This document shows, piece after piece, positions 7,318 through 17,542 of a DNA stretch of 18,770 nt. The stretch is from DATCLS01 sp035265325 (GTDB taxonomy: Bacteria; Actinomycetota; Acidimicrobiia; Acidimicrobiales; VFJN01): assembly GCA_035265325.1 (NCBI GenBank), contig DATFOS010000113.1, positions 1-18,770 on the forward strand, read 5' to 3'. Below the pieces are notes generated by a model. It saw only the letters and a list, made by a program, of their open reading frames with translations. It made no database searches and was not told where the DNA came from. Numbering within the stretch: position 1 is the stretch's first letter; every line of letters starts with the position of its first letter. The position numbers were made by a program, and so were the translations under genes.

Positions 7318-8808
7318 TCAGGCCTGCACGACCTCGCGAGCCGGCGGCTCGAAGTCGGCGAGCAGGCGCAGCAGCGTGCGGACGCCGAAGCCCGTGCCGC
7401 CCTTGCGGCTCTCGACGTCCTCGTCCTGGGCGTCGGCCGGGCCGGCGATGTCGAGGTGGGCCCACGGCGTCCCGGCCTCGACGAACTCCTGGAGGAACAC
7501 GCCGGCGACCAACGCCCCGCCGAAACGCCCACCGGCGATGTTCTTGAGGTCGGCCACCTCGGAGTCGAGGGACTTGCGCATGTCGTCCGGCAGCGGCAGC
7601 GGCCACACCCGCTCGCCGGCGTTGTCGGCCGCGGCCTGGACCTGCCCGACGAACGCCTCGTCGTTGCCCATGAGGCCGGCGATCCGGGTGCCGAGGGCGA
7701 CCATGCAGGCGCCGGTCAGCGTGGCGAGGTCGACGATGGCGTCGGGCCGGTCCTCGCTCGCCGCCGCCAGTCCGTCGGCCAGGACCAGCCTGCCCTCGGC
7801 GTCGGTGTTGAGGACCTCGACCGTGGTGCCGTTGCGGATGCGCAGCACGTCGCCGACCCGGGTGGCGTCGCCGCCCGGCATGTTGTCGGTGAGAGGCAGG
7901 TAACCGAGCACGCGGGTCGGCGGCTTCAGCCGGTCGAGGGCGCTGAAGGTGGCGAGCACGGCGGCGGCGCCGGCCATGTCGCACTTCATGCCGATCATCC
8001 CGTCGGCCGTCTTGAGCGACAGGCCGCCGGAGTCGAACGTGATGCCCTTGCCCACCAGGGCGACGGTCCCCCTGGCGCCCTCGGGCTCGTAGGCGAGGCG
8101 GACGAAGCGCGGCTCCTCGGTCGACCCCCGGTTCACGCCGAGCAGCCCGCCCATCTTCTCGCCCTCGATGGCACGGCGGTCGAGGACGTCGACGCGGAAC
8201 CCCCCGGCCCGGCCCAGCTCGACGGCCCGCTCGGCGAACACGGTGGGCGTCAGCTCGCCACCGGGTTCGTTGACCAGGTCGCGAGCCAGGCAGACCGCCT
8301 CGGCCGCCACCACGCCCCGCTCGAGGGCCGGCCCGACGGCGTCGCCGTCGCCGTCGGCGCCGAGCAGGTGGACGGCTGCCACCTTGCTCGCCTCGGGATC
8401 CGATTTGAGCGCCGTGTAGGAGTACGCGCCCAGCACCACGCCCTCGGCGATGAGCCGCGCGACCTCGGCGCGGTCGAGCCCGCTGTCGGCCGGCACGTCC
8501 GCCAGCAGGGTGGTCGCCACGCGGGATTGGCGCTGCGCCGCCCGGGCCAGGGCGGCCGCCGCCTTCCGGTAGGTCGTCGACGTGAGCTCGGCCGCCGGGC
8601 CCAGCCCGAGCGCGACGACGAGTCGCCCGTTCGGCCCGGGCAGCACCGCCGTCTCCCCCGCCTTGGCGGCGAAGCCCTGGCTCGTCAGGAAGGCGGCGTC
8701 CAGGGGCTCCGGGACCTGCCCCTCCTCCAGGCGATCGGCGAACACGCCGAGGCCCAGCACCTCGGCGTCGTCGGGCACGGCGGGAACGAGCTGCAAGGCG
8801 ATCGACAT
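7318..8808 (-). CDS. pepA: Leucyl aminopeptidase (M17, PepA)
   Basis: The protein has 496 aa, the usual size for cytosolic M17 aminopeptidases. Residues about 1-165 are the variable N-terminal domain; the catalytic domain follows. All metal and catalytic residues are visible: K254 and D259 in VGKGITFDSGG, D277 in KCDMAGAA, and D336, E338 and R340 in the family signature NTDAEGRLVLAD (334-345). The enzyme is a two-metal hexamer that removes N-terminal residues from peptides; some relatives also bind DNA. The reading frame stays open far upstream to 9630, but that stretch is the shadow of other genes. I start at the ATG at 8808 because MSIALQLVP fits the family's first strand and a TAGCCT box lies 8 nt upstream. 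It follows the adenosyltransferase by 95 bp and probably has its own promoter. Confidence 0.95.
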   Translation of the reverse strand: MSIALQLVPAVPDDAEVLGLGVFADRLEEGQVPEPLDAAFLTSQGFAAKAGETAVLPGPNGRLVVALGLGPAAELTSTTYRKAAAALARAAQRQSRVATTLLADVPADSGLDRAEVARLIAEGVVLGAYSYTALKSDPEASKVAAVHLLGADGDGDAVGPALERGVVAAEAVCLARDLVNEPGGELTPTVFAERAVELGRAGGFRVDVLDRRAIEGEKMGGLLGVNRGSTEEPRFVRLAYEPEGARGTVALVGKGITFDSGGLSLKTADGMIGMKCDMAGAAAVLATFSALDRLKPPTRVLGYLPLTDNMPGGDATRVGDVLRIRNGTTVEVLNTDAEGRLVLADGLAAASEDRPDAIVDLATLTGACMVALGTRIAGLMGNDEAFVGQVQAAADNAGERVWPLPLPDDMRKSLDSEVADLKNIAGGRFGGALVAGVFLQEFVEAGTPWAHLDIAGPADAQDEDVESRKGGTGFGVRTLLRLLADFEPPAREVVQA

Positions 8809-8816
8809 GCTGACGC

Positions 8817-8822
8817 AGGCTA
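8817..8822 (-). promoter_or_regulatory. TAGCCT -10 box, leaderless start of pepA
   Basis: TAGCCT is followed by 8 nt and the ATG at 8808. No Shine-Dalgarno is visible. The same hexamer sits before the sirtuin and metH starts. Confidence 0.5.
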
Positions 8823-8894
8823 GGACCCTCTCGGGCAACGTTCGTCCCGTCACGCCGAGTCGTTGCGATCCGAGGGCGTCGTCCCGGACGGGCG

Positions 8895-8912
8895 GGCGGC
8901 CGATCAGCCGCC
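8895..8912 (-). terminator. Hairpin spanning the stop codon of the adenosyltransferase gene
   Basis: GGCGGC and GCCGCC form a perfect 6-bp stem; the 6-nt loop contains the TGA stop (8904-8906). It may end the transcript or slow its decay. No T-run follows. Confidence 0.35.
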
Positions 8913-9455
8913 GGGTGGGACGTCCCTGGCCAGGAGGTGGGCCCCCTCGACCCAGCGGGCCTGGACCCACAGCAGCGACGACAGCCGGTTGAGGTAGGCG
9001 AGGGCGTGCGAGCCCTCGACCGCGGCGGCCACGGCCTCGCGCTCGGCCCGGCGGACCACGGTCCGCGCCACGTCGAGCTGGGCGGCCAGGGGCGTCTGGC
9101 CCGGGACCACGAACTGCGACGGGGCCTCGAACCGCTCGCCCAGGTCGTCGACCAGCGCCTCCAGCCCCGTCACCATCTCGGCCGACACCCGGGTCTGGCC
9201 GTCCGCCAGCTTGCCGTGGTTCTCCGGCAGCGTGGCCAGCTCGGCCATGAGCACCCACAGGTCGCGGCACGCCTGGGTGAGTGCCACGTCGATCTCGTCG
9301 CCCTCGTCGGCCAGCGCCCGGGCGGCCCCGATGACCGCCTGGGCCTCGTCGACCGCCCCGACCGCCCGCGGGTGCACGGAGTCCTTCGGGACCCGCCCGC
9401 CGAACAGCAGGCCGGTCGTGCCGTCGTCGCCCTTGCCGGTGTAGAGCCGCGTCAC
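8904..9455 (-). CDS. pduO: PduO-type ATP:cob(I)alamin adenosyltransferase
   Basis: The protein has 183 aa and moves the adenosyl group of ATP onto cob(I)alamin to make adenosylcobalamin. Family marks in order: N-terminal ATP loop YTGKGDDGTTGL (5-16), VGAVDEAQAVIG (32-43), PSQFVVPGQT (family form is close to FILPGG), RTVVRRAERE, and the C-terminal helix LAYLNRLSSLLWVQAR. Proteins of this class are trimers of five-helix bundles working in the cytoplasm. The start is a GTG at 9455 that overlaps the stop of the FAH gene by 4 bp (GTGA), so translation is probably coupled. A TAGGGT box 6 nt before the GTG, inside the FAH gene, could also give a separate leaderless message. The VPGQ in place of LPGG is a small departure from the family. 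No adenosylcobalamin-using enzyme is in the window. Confidence 0.92.
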   Translation of the reverse strand: MTRLYTGKGDDGTTGLLFGGRVPKDSVHPRAVGAVDEAQAVIGAARALADEGDEIDVALTQACRDLWVLMAELATLPENHGKLADGQTRVSAEMVTGLEALVDDLGERFEAPSQFVVPGQTPLAAQLDVARTVVRRAEREAVAAAVEGSHALAYLNRLSSLLWVQARWVEGAHLLARDVPPGG

Positions 9456-10369
9456 GGGCCGACCCTAACGGGGACGTGATCGGCGAACGGGTTGCGCAGC
9501 GTGCCCAGGCGCGCCGATGTGATCTCGACGACGTCGCCGTCGTGGAGCGAGATCGGCGGCTCGTGGCCGGCGCCGACGCCGGCGGCCGTGCCGGTGAAGA
9601 CCAGGTCGCCCGGCAGGAGGCGCATGCCACGGCTCAGGTGGGCGACGATCGCCGGGACGTCGTGGATCATGTCGGCGGCGTCGAGCCGCTGCCGGACCGT
9701 CCCGTTGACGGCCAGCTCGGCCCGCAGGCCCGCCGGGTCGCCGACCTCGTCGGCCGTGACCAGCACGGGGCCGGTGGGGGCGAAGCCGTCGAGGCTTTTT
9801 CCCTTGAACCACTGCGTGGGCTTGCCGTCGGGCTTCTGCAGGTCCCGGGCCGTGACGTCGTTGCCGAGCATGTAGCCGAACACGTGGGCGAGCGCCTCGT
9901 CCCGCTCGACGGTGAGGGCCGGGGTGCCGATGACGGCGACGAACTCGGCCTCCCAGTCCACGAAGTCGGTGACGCCCGGGTGCAGCGGGACCGTGGCCCC
10001 GGAGCCCACCAGCGACGTCCACGGCTTGGTGAACACCACGGGGGCGCCGGTGGGGGCCCCACTGCCGTCGGTCCGGTCGAGCTCGTCGATGTGGGCCCGG
10101 TAGTTCGTGCCCACGCAGAAGGCGTTGCGGGGCGGGTCGGGAACCGGCGGCAGGACGGCGGCGACCGCGGCCACCGGCCCGAGCGGGGGCAGGGCGCCGG
10201 CGCCCGCGGCCGCCGCCTCACCCGCCGCCGCCCAGGCGTCGGGGCCGGCGGCGATCAGCCCGCGCACGGAGGCGTGGCCGAGCGCCCGCAGCGAGAGCAG
10301 CTCGTCGCCGACGACGACCGCCGGCTCGGCCGGGCCGCCCGCCGCCACCTGCACCGTCATCAGCCGCAT
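9452..10369 (-). CDS. Fumarylacetoacetate hydrolase (FAH) family protein
   Basis: The protein has 305 aa. The N-terminal 80 residues form the small variable domain. The FAH catalytic fold follows: FCVGTNYRAHIDEL (84-97), metal ligands E140 and E142 in DWEAEF plus D171 in GNDVTARDLQ, and K191 in WFKGKSLDGFAPTGP. The end has the typical LLPGDLVFTGTAAGVG and GDVVEITSARLGTLRNP. Family members include 2-hydroxyhepta-2,4-diene-1,7-dioate isomerase, acylpyruvate hydrolases and oxaloacetate decarboxylases; the substrate cannot be told from sequence alone. The ATG at 10369 has a good GGAGGG ribosome site. The gene begins 16 bp after the YndJ-like gene and overlaps the adenosyltransferase by 4 bp, which ties the three together. 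Confidence 0.92.
   Translation of the reverse strand: MRLMTVQVAAGGPAEPAVVVGDELLSLRALGHASVRGLIAAGPDAWAAAGEAAAAGAGALPPLGPVAAVAAVLPPVPDPPRNAFCVGTNYRAHIDELDRTDGSGAPTGAPVVFTKPWTSLVGSGATVPLHPGVTDFVDWEAEFVAVIGTPALTVERDEALAHVFGYMLGNDVTARDLQKPDGKPTQWFKGKSLDGFAPTGPVLVTADEVGDPAGLRAELAVNGTVRQRLDAADMIHDVPAIVAHLSRGMRLLPGDLVFTGTAAGVGAGHEPPISLHDGDVVEITSARLGTLRNPFADHVPVRVGP
9462..9467 (-). promoter_or_regulatory. TAGGGT -10-like box before the adenosyltransferase GTG
   Basis: TAGGGT is followed by 6 nt and the GTG at 9455. It lies inside the last codons of the FAH gene, so it would be an internal promoter in addition to read-through. Confidence 0.35.
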
Positions 10370-10385
10370 GTCGTGTCCCTCCGGC

Positions 10386-11285
10386 TCACGCCGGGACCCT
10401 ACGGCGGCCCCGTGACAACAGGAACCAGCCGGCGAGCCCGGCCCCCACGAAACCGATGCCGTTGAGGAGGCCGTGGGTCGCCGCCATGGCGTCGATGCTC
10501 AGCGCCCCCACGTCCAGGTACTGGCCCAGCGCCCACTGGACGCCCAGCACCATCGCCACCCACGGCGCCAGCCCGGAGGCGAGGAGGAGCACGGCCGGCA
10601 CGGGCCGCCCGTCCCGCCCGGCCGCGGTCGCCGCCACAAGCCCCGCCACCGCCACGCCCCAGGCCGCCACGGTCATCACCAGCGCTCCGCCGACCTGGAA
10701 CAGGCCGACCTCGGTCACGAACCCGATCGCCACGATCGGCGGGCCGACGAACGTGGCCCAGCAGGCGGCGAGGACCGCCCGGCAGCCGGGCGTCCGGTCG
10801 CGGGCCACCGCCGCCATGACCGGCAGGCCGAAGCCCGCGTAGTGGAAGTGGACGGCAGTGAGCCGGACGATGTCGTCCCCGAAGCCGAACGGCTGCCAAC
10901 CGAACCGGCTGATCACCAGCCAGGCCCCGCCCACGGACAGGAAGGCCAACCCGGCGATCGCCGTCGCCCGGGCCAGGCCGAGCGCCAGCAGCGCCCGCAG
11001 CACGTCGCCCGCGTCCCGCCATGCCCGCCACGCCACCGCCAGCCCGCAGCGCGAGGCCGCCAGGCACAGCCCCAGCCACGGGAGGGCGAACAGGGCGGCG
11101 TCCGCGCCCGTGCCCAGGACCAGCGCCATCACGGCCAGCGTCGCGGCCACGGGCTGGGCCTGCCGGACCGTCCGCATCGCCCGCAGGGCCCCGGCCATCG
11201 GCACCCGCTGCGGCGCGGCGTCGCGCAGCACCCGCTCCGCCAGCGCCAGCCCGAGCGGCGCCACCACCACGGGACCGCCCGCCAA
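10386..11285 (-). CDS. YndJ-like multi-pass membrane protein
   Basis: The protein has about 299 aa and eight or so hydrophobic helices. The segment VRLTAVHFHYAGFGLPVMAA, near the middle, is the mark of the YndJ family; the conserved histidines in HFHYAGF may bind a cofactor or lie on a proton path. The role of the family is unknown. The last helix is LLNGIGFVGAGLAGWFLL, followed by a basic tail (SRGRRRVPA), which should face the cytoplasm. The start is doubtful: the only standard start is a TTG at 11285 without a ribosome site, while the in-frame stop of the DUF72 gene lies only 30 bp upstream. An in-frame ATC at 11306 sits 6 nt after a TAGCGT box. The gene lies between DUF72 and FAH with tight spacing, so they probably share a transcript. 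Confidence 0.75.
   Translation of the reverse strand: MAGGPVVVAPLGLALAERVLRDAAPQRVPMAGALRAMRTVRQAQPVAATLAVMALVLGTGADAALFALPWLGLCLAASRCGLAVAWRAWRDAGDVLRALLALGLARATAIAGLAFLSVGGAWLVISRFGWQPFGFGDDIVRLTAVHFHYAGFGLPVMAAVARDRTPGCRAVLAACWATFVGPPIVAIGFVTEVGLFQVGGALVMTVAAWGVAVAGLVAATAAGRDGRPVPAVLLLASGLAPWVAMVLGVQWALGQYLDVGALSIDAMAATHGLLNGIGFVGAGLAGWFLLSRGRRRVPA
10396..10401 (-). promoter_or_regulatory. Candidate -10 box (TAGGGT) for the FAH gene
   Basis: TAGGGT lies in the last codons of the YndJ-like gene, 26 nt before the FAH ATG. It would give a short leader containing the GGAGGG ribosome site. Confidence 0.3.
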
Positions 11286-11312
11286 CTGGAGGTCGATGAG
11301 GTCGATGGCCGG

Positions 11313-11318
11313 ACGCTA
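11313..11318 (-). promoter_or_regulatory. TAGCGT -10-like box overlapping the DUF72 stop codon
   Basis: The TAG stop of the DUF72 gene and the next CGT make TAGCGT, a TANNNT box. Six nt further is an in-frame ATC (11306-11304) that could start the YndJ-like protein. Confidence 0.25.
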
Positions 11319-12086
11319 CGGCGGGGAGGCGGCGGGCGCCGGTCGGGGCACGTCGATCCCCCGGGCCTCGGCCCGCGCCACCAGGTGGGCGGCGTCGCGC
11401 ACGGCGGCGGCGCCCTGGTCGTTGTTGAAGTACACGTAGGCCTCGTCGCCCGGGCCCGGGAAGGCCTCGGCCAGCCGGTCCAGCCAGCCGTCGAGCGCCT
11501 GGCGGCCGTAGGAGGGCCACGGCGAGGCGGTTCCTTCGTGGAGGCGAAGGTAGCCCCACCCGGCCGGTGCCCACAGCGGCGACAGCGACCGGCTCTTCCG
11601 GTCCGCCCAGCTCAGGGCCGCGTCATGGGCCGCCAGCACGGCGCGGACCTCGTCGGTCCACCAGCTGTCGTGGCGGGGCTCGACCGCCACCCGCACACCG
11701 GGCGGGAACTCGGCCAGGCAGGCGTCGAGCAGGTCGGGGGCGGCCTTCAGGGTCGGCGGGAGCTGGAGGAGGAACGGGCCCTGCCGGTCGCCCAGCCCGG
11801 CGGCCCGGTCGAGCAGCCGGGCGACGGGCTCGGCCGGGTCGCGCAGGCGCTTGATGTGCGTGAGGTACCGGCTCACCTTCACGGTGACCACGAAGCCGTC
11901 CGGGACCTCGTCGCGCCACTTCCCGAACGTGGAGCGCTCGGGGAGGCGGTAGAAGGCGTTGTTCACCTCCACCGTGGCGAAGCGCTCGGCATAGGACCGC
12001 AGCCACAGGCGCTGCGGGCGGCCCTCGTAGAAGGCGTCGCGCCAGTCCTTGTACTGCCAGCCCGACGTGCCGACCCACAGCCTCAC
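11316..12086 (-). CDS. DUF72 domain protein
   Basis: With the GTG at 12086 the protein has 256 aa and covers a whole DUF72 domain. Marks in order: MRLWVGTSGWQYKDW (1-15), VEVNNAFYRLP (39-49), FLLQLPP, VAVEPRHDSWW, YLRLHE and YVYFNNDQGAAAVRDA. The fold is a TIM barrel and the reaction is unknown; links to metal or nucleic-acid chemistry have been suggested but not shown here. The open frame reaches 12182, with an ATG at 12119 and a GTG at 12095 as other choices. I take 12086 because AGGTGA lies 5 nt upstream and family proteins begin right at RLWVGTSGW. The gene is divergent from metH and leads into the YndJ-like gene 30 bp downstream. Confidence 0.88.
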   Translation of the reverse strand: MRLWVGTSGWQYKDWRDAFYEGRPQRLWLRSYAERFATVEVNNAFYRLPERSTFGKWRDEVPDGFVVTVKVSRYLTHIKRLRDPAEPVARLLDRAAGLGDRQGPFLLQLPPTLKAAPDLLDACLAEFPPGVRVAVEPRHDSWWTDEVRAVLAAHDAALSWADRKSRSLSPLWAPAGWGYLRLHEGTASPWPSYGRQALDGWLDRLAEAFPGPGDEAYVYFNNDQGAAAVRDAAHLVARAEARGIDVPRPAPAASPP

Positions 12087-12166
12087 GGGTGTCACCTGCC
12101 CCCGACCGGCGGTCCCCATGCGGTGAATGGCAGGTTTCGGCCTCTCCCCGCGGGGGTGACGCCCGG

Positions 12167-12172
12167 TAGCCT
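12167..12172 (+). promoter_or_regulatory. TAGCCT -10 box before metH
   Basis: TAGCCT lies 12 nt before the metH ATG, which has no ribosome site. Transcription would begin about 6 nt before the start codon, close to leaderless. A 10-bp palindrome CCCCGCGGGG (12146-12155) lies just upstream, where the -35/-10 spacer would be. The 98-bp spacer between DUF72 and metH is too short for a cobalamin riboswitch. Confidence 0.45.
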
Positions 12173-12184
12173 CGCGCCTCACCT

Positions 12185-15667
<3,483 letters not shown>

Positions 15668-15716
15668 CGTCGTCGGGCTCTCTGGCACCGCCGTCGCATC
15701 GCCGCCGTCACCGGGC

Positions 15717-15733
15717 ACCCCAGCGAGTGGGGT
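15717..15733. terminator. Hairpin between convergent metH and yjbQ
   Basis: ACCCCA and TGGGGT make a perfect 6-bp stem with a 5-nt GCGAG loop, 50 nt after the metH stop and 19 nt after the yjbQ stop on the other strand. An alternative longer fold uses GCAC and GTGC outside it. It may act in both directions; there is no T-run. Confidence 0.4.
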
Positions 15734-15751
15734 CGTGCCTCGGGGCTCGCT

Positions 15752-16156
15752 CTAGCCGGGGAGGAAGCTGAGGCGGACCTCGCGGTCCGGGTTGTCCACG
15801 TTGGTGTCGACGAGGACGACCGACTGCCAGGTGCCCAACGCCATGCGGCCGTCGAGCACGGGCACGGTGACGCTGGGGGCGATGAACGCCGGAAGGACGT
15901 GGTCAGCCCCGTGGCCGGCCGAGCCGTGGCGGTGGCGCCAGCGTCCGTCGCGCGGCAGCACGTCCTCCAGCGCCCGGACCAGGTCGTCGTCGCTGCCGGC
16001 CCCGGTCTCGATGATGGCCACGCCGGCCGTGGCGTGCGGCACGAAGACGGACACCAGCCCGTCGCCCCGCGACCGGACGAACCCCGCCACCTCGTCGGTC
16101 AGGTCGACGACGGCCGGACGGCCGCCGGTGTGCACGGTCACGACGGTGCTCTCCAT
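15752..16156 (-). CDS. yjbQ: YjbQ family protein (secondary thiamine-phosphate synthase type)
   Basis: The protein has 134 aa, the normal length for the family. Marks: VFVPHATAGVAIIETG (38-52), a histidine-rich stretch HRHGSAGHGADHVLPAF (75-91), and PVLDGRMALGTWQSVVLVD (99-117). YjbQ proteins are small beta-rich trimers; the E. coli member has a weak thiamine-phosphate synthase activity, and the true role is unsettled. The open frame reaches 16207, but the ATG at 16156 gives the normal N-terminus (MESTVVTVHT) and has a TACGTT box 7 nt upstream. It follows Ku by 124 bp that contain two hairpins, so it is probably a separate unit. Confidence 0.9.
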   Translation of the reverse strand: MESTVVTVHTGGRPAVVDLTDEVAGFVRSRGDGLVSVFVPHATAGVAIIETGAGSDDDLVRALEDVLPRDGRWRHRHGSAGHGADHVLPAFIAPSVTVPVLDGRMALGTWQSVVLVDTNVDNPDREVRLSFLPG

Positions 16157-16163
16157 CCCGGCG

Positions 16164-16169
16164 AACGTA
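16164..16169 (-). promoter_or_regulatory. TACGTT -10 box, leaderless start of yjbQ
   Basis: TACGTT is followed by 7 nt (CGCCGGG) and the ATG at 16156, with no separate ribosome site. Confidence 0.45.
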
Positions 16170-16226
16170 CCGGGACGGCCGAGGCGCACCGCACGGCGGG
16201 GCCGCACGGGGCGACCGCCGAACCGA

Positions 16227-16241
16227 GGCGCCTTCGGCGCC
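16227..16241 (-). terminator. Second hairpin downstream of Ku
   Basis: GGCGCC and GGCGCC form a perfect 6-bp stem with a 3-nt loop (GAA on the minus strand), about 40 nt past the Ku stop. With the hairpin at 16256-16279 it makes a tandem pair between Ku and yjbQ. Confidence 0.4.
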
Positions 16242-16255
16242 GGGCCGCTGAGCCA

Positions 16256-16279
16256 CGGCTGCGGCTATCGGCGCAGCCG
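16256..16279 (-). terminator. Terminator-like hairpin right after Ku
   Basis: CGGCTGCG and CGCAGCCG form a perfect 8-bp stem with an 8-nt loop, beginning one base after the Ku stop codon (16281-16283). No T-run follows, as is common in GC-rich actinobacteria. Confidence 0.5.
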
Positions 16280-16280
16280 C

Positions 16281-17168
16281 TCAGGCGGACTTGCGCTTGG
16301 ACGTCCTCGCCGGCGCCGCGGCGGCCTCGGCCGCATCGTCGGACTCGGCCGACGCCTCGCCCGCCGTCGGGTGCCGGCCACGGGCGGCCTTGGCCTCCTT
16401 GACGCTCGCCTCGAGGGCGGCCATGAGGTCGACCACACGCTCCTCGGCCTGCGGTGCCGGCGCCGCCACCAGCTCCTCCTCGCCCGCCGCCTTGCGCTCG
16501 ATCAGCTCGAGGACCTGGTTGCGGTACGTGTCCTGGAAGTCGCCGGCCTCGAACGGCTCGCTCAGCGACTCGATCAGCTGCGACGCCATGCGGAGCTCGC
16601 GGTCGGACACGTCGGTGTCGCTGACGGCGTCGATCTCGCCCAGCTCGCGCGGGTCGTTGACCTCGTCGGCGTAGACCATGGTCGACAGCATCAGGACGCC
16701 GTCGCTGGCCCGCAGCGCGGCCAGGTACTGCTTGGTGCGCATGACGAAGCGGGCGATGGCGACCTTGCCCTCCTCCTCCATGGCCTTGACCAGGAGGGCG
16801 TAGGGCTTGCGGGCCGCCTTGTCGGGCGCCACGTAGTAGGCCGAGTCGTAGAAAACCGGGTCGATCTCGGACAGGTCGACGAACTGCTCGATGTCGATCG
16901 TGCGGCTCGACTCGGGGTCGAGGGCGGCGAGCTCGTCGTCGCCGACCAGTACGTAGTCGCCGCTGCTCAGCTGGTAGCCCTTGGTGATCGCCTCGCTGGG
17001 CACCTCTTCGCCGTCGGCGGCCGACACCTTGCGGTACTGGATGCGGGCACCCGTGCGACTGTCGATCTGGTTGAAGTGCACGCCCTTGCGTGACACGGCG
17101 TTGAACAGCTTGATGGGGATGTTGACGAGCCCGAAGCTGATAGCTCCGCTCCACATGGCGCGCGGCAT
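16281..17168 (-). CDS. ku: Ku protein (non-homologous end joining)
   Basis: The protein has 295 aa, the usual size for bacterial Ku. The N-terminus MPRAMWSGAISFGLVNIPIKLF is the family hallmark, followed by the beta-barrel and bridge region (FVDLSEIDPVFYDSAYYVAPDKAARKPYALL spread over about 96-126) and RTKQYLAALR. Ku homodimers ring double-strand DNA ends and recruit ligase LigD. After residue about 255 the protein ends in an Ala/Glu-rich linker and a basic tail ARTSKRKSA; basic Ku tails in other bacteria help DNA binding and sliding. No LigD gene is present in the window. The ATG at 17168 lies 6 nt after a CATAAT box with no ribosome site. The gene is bounded by hairpins on both sides. Confidence 0.97.
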   Translation of the reverse strand: MPRAMWSGAISFGLVNIPIKLFNAVSRKGVHFNQIDSRTGARIQYRKVSAADGEEVPSEAITKGYQLSSGDYVLVGDDELAALDPESSRTIDIEQFVDLSEIDPVFYDSAYYVAPDKAARKPYALLVKAMEEEGKVAIARFVMRTKQYLAALRASDGVLMLSTMVYADEVNDPRELGEIDAVSDTDVSDRELRMASQLIESLSEPFEAGDFQDTYRNQVLELIERKAAGEEELVAAPAPQAEERVVDLMAALEASVKEAKAARGRHPTAGEASAESDDAAEAAAAPARTSKRKSA

Positions 17169-17174
17169 ATCCGG

Positions 17175-17180
17175 ATTATG
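17175..17180 (-). promoter_or_regulatory. CATAAT -10 box, leaderless start of Ku
   Basis: CATAAT, 6 nt before the ATG, is the best match to the TATAAT consensus in the window and suggests a leaderless mRNA. A TTGTCA lies upstream, but the 11-nt gap is too short for a normal -35. Confidence 0.5.
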
Positions 17181-17447
17181 CCCCGGCAGTGTGACAAACA
17201 GCCGTAGCCACGACGCTGCGAAGCGTGCGGACCGCCGCTAACGGCTGGCTTACCACCGAGAGTGATGATCCTTGGGGGAGGCGCCATCCGGCCTCCCGTC
17301 CGTCCTCCAGGATGTCGTGGCACCGCCGAGCTACGACACCCGGTGGGCTCACCGTGTCGGTGCCGGCGGGACCGAACCGGGGCGGCCCGGAGGCCGGCAG
17401 GTGTGCCGTCGCGACAGGGGCGGTACCGCGCCGGAGCGACGGACGCG

Positions 17448-17485
17448 TCCCGGCGCCGCCTTCGGACGGGAGGGCGGCGCCGGGA
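17448..17485 (-). terminator. 13-bp perfect stem-loop between the membrane protein and Ku
   Basis: The arms 17448-17460 (TCCCGGCGCCGCC) and 17473-17485 are exact reverse complements around a 12-nt loop. It lies about 100 nt past the stop of the membrane-protein gene. It is the longest perfect hairpin I found in the window. Transcription termination is the simplest reading; part of a structured RNA is the alternative. Confidence 0.45.
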
Positions 17486-17500
17486 ACGCCACGGCGATCA

Positions 17501-17542
17501 CCGGTGGCGGCGGGTTCGCTCCCCAGACCCCGCCGGCACCGG
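17501..17542 (-). terminator. Long stem-loop, 14-nt arms with one mismatch
   Basis: Arms 17501-17514 (CCGGTGGCGGCGGG) and 17529-17542 pair at 13 of 14 positions around a 14-nt loop, 42 nt past the stop of the membrane-protein gene. The right arm also overlaps a 9-bp direct repeat (CCGGCACCG at 17533 and 17548). Confidence 0.4.

Noticed and set aside
5332..8823. 1163-aa open frame on the plus strand running through GH84 and across pepA
   Set aside because: It is an Arg/Gly/Pro-rich shadow in a second frame of GH84 that continues as antisense of pepA, with no recognisable domain.
8809..9630. N-terminal extension of the pepA frame up to 9630
   Set aside because: It overlaps the whole adenosyltransferase gene in another frame and is low complexity. 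PepA homology begins at the ATG at 8808.
12087..12184. Cobalamin or SAM riboswitch upstream of metH
   Set aside because: The spacer is only 98 bp, the -10 box lies 12 nt before the ATG, and no B12-box-like sequence is visible.
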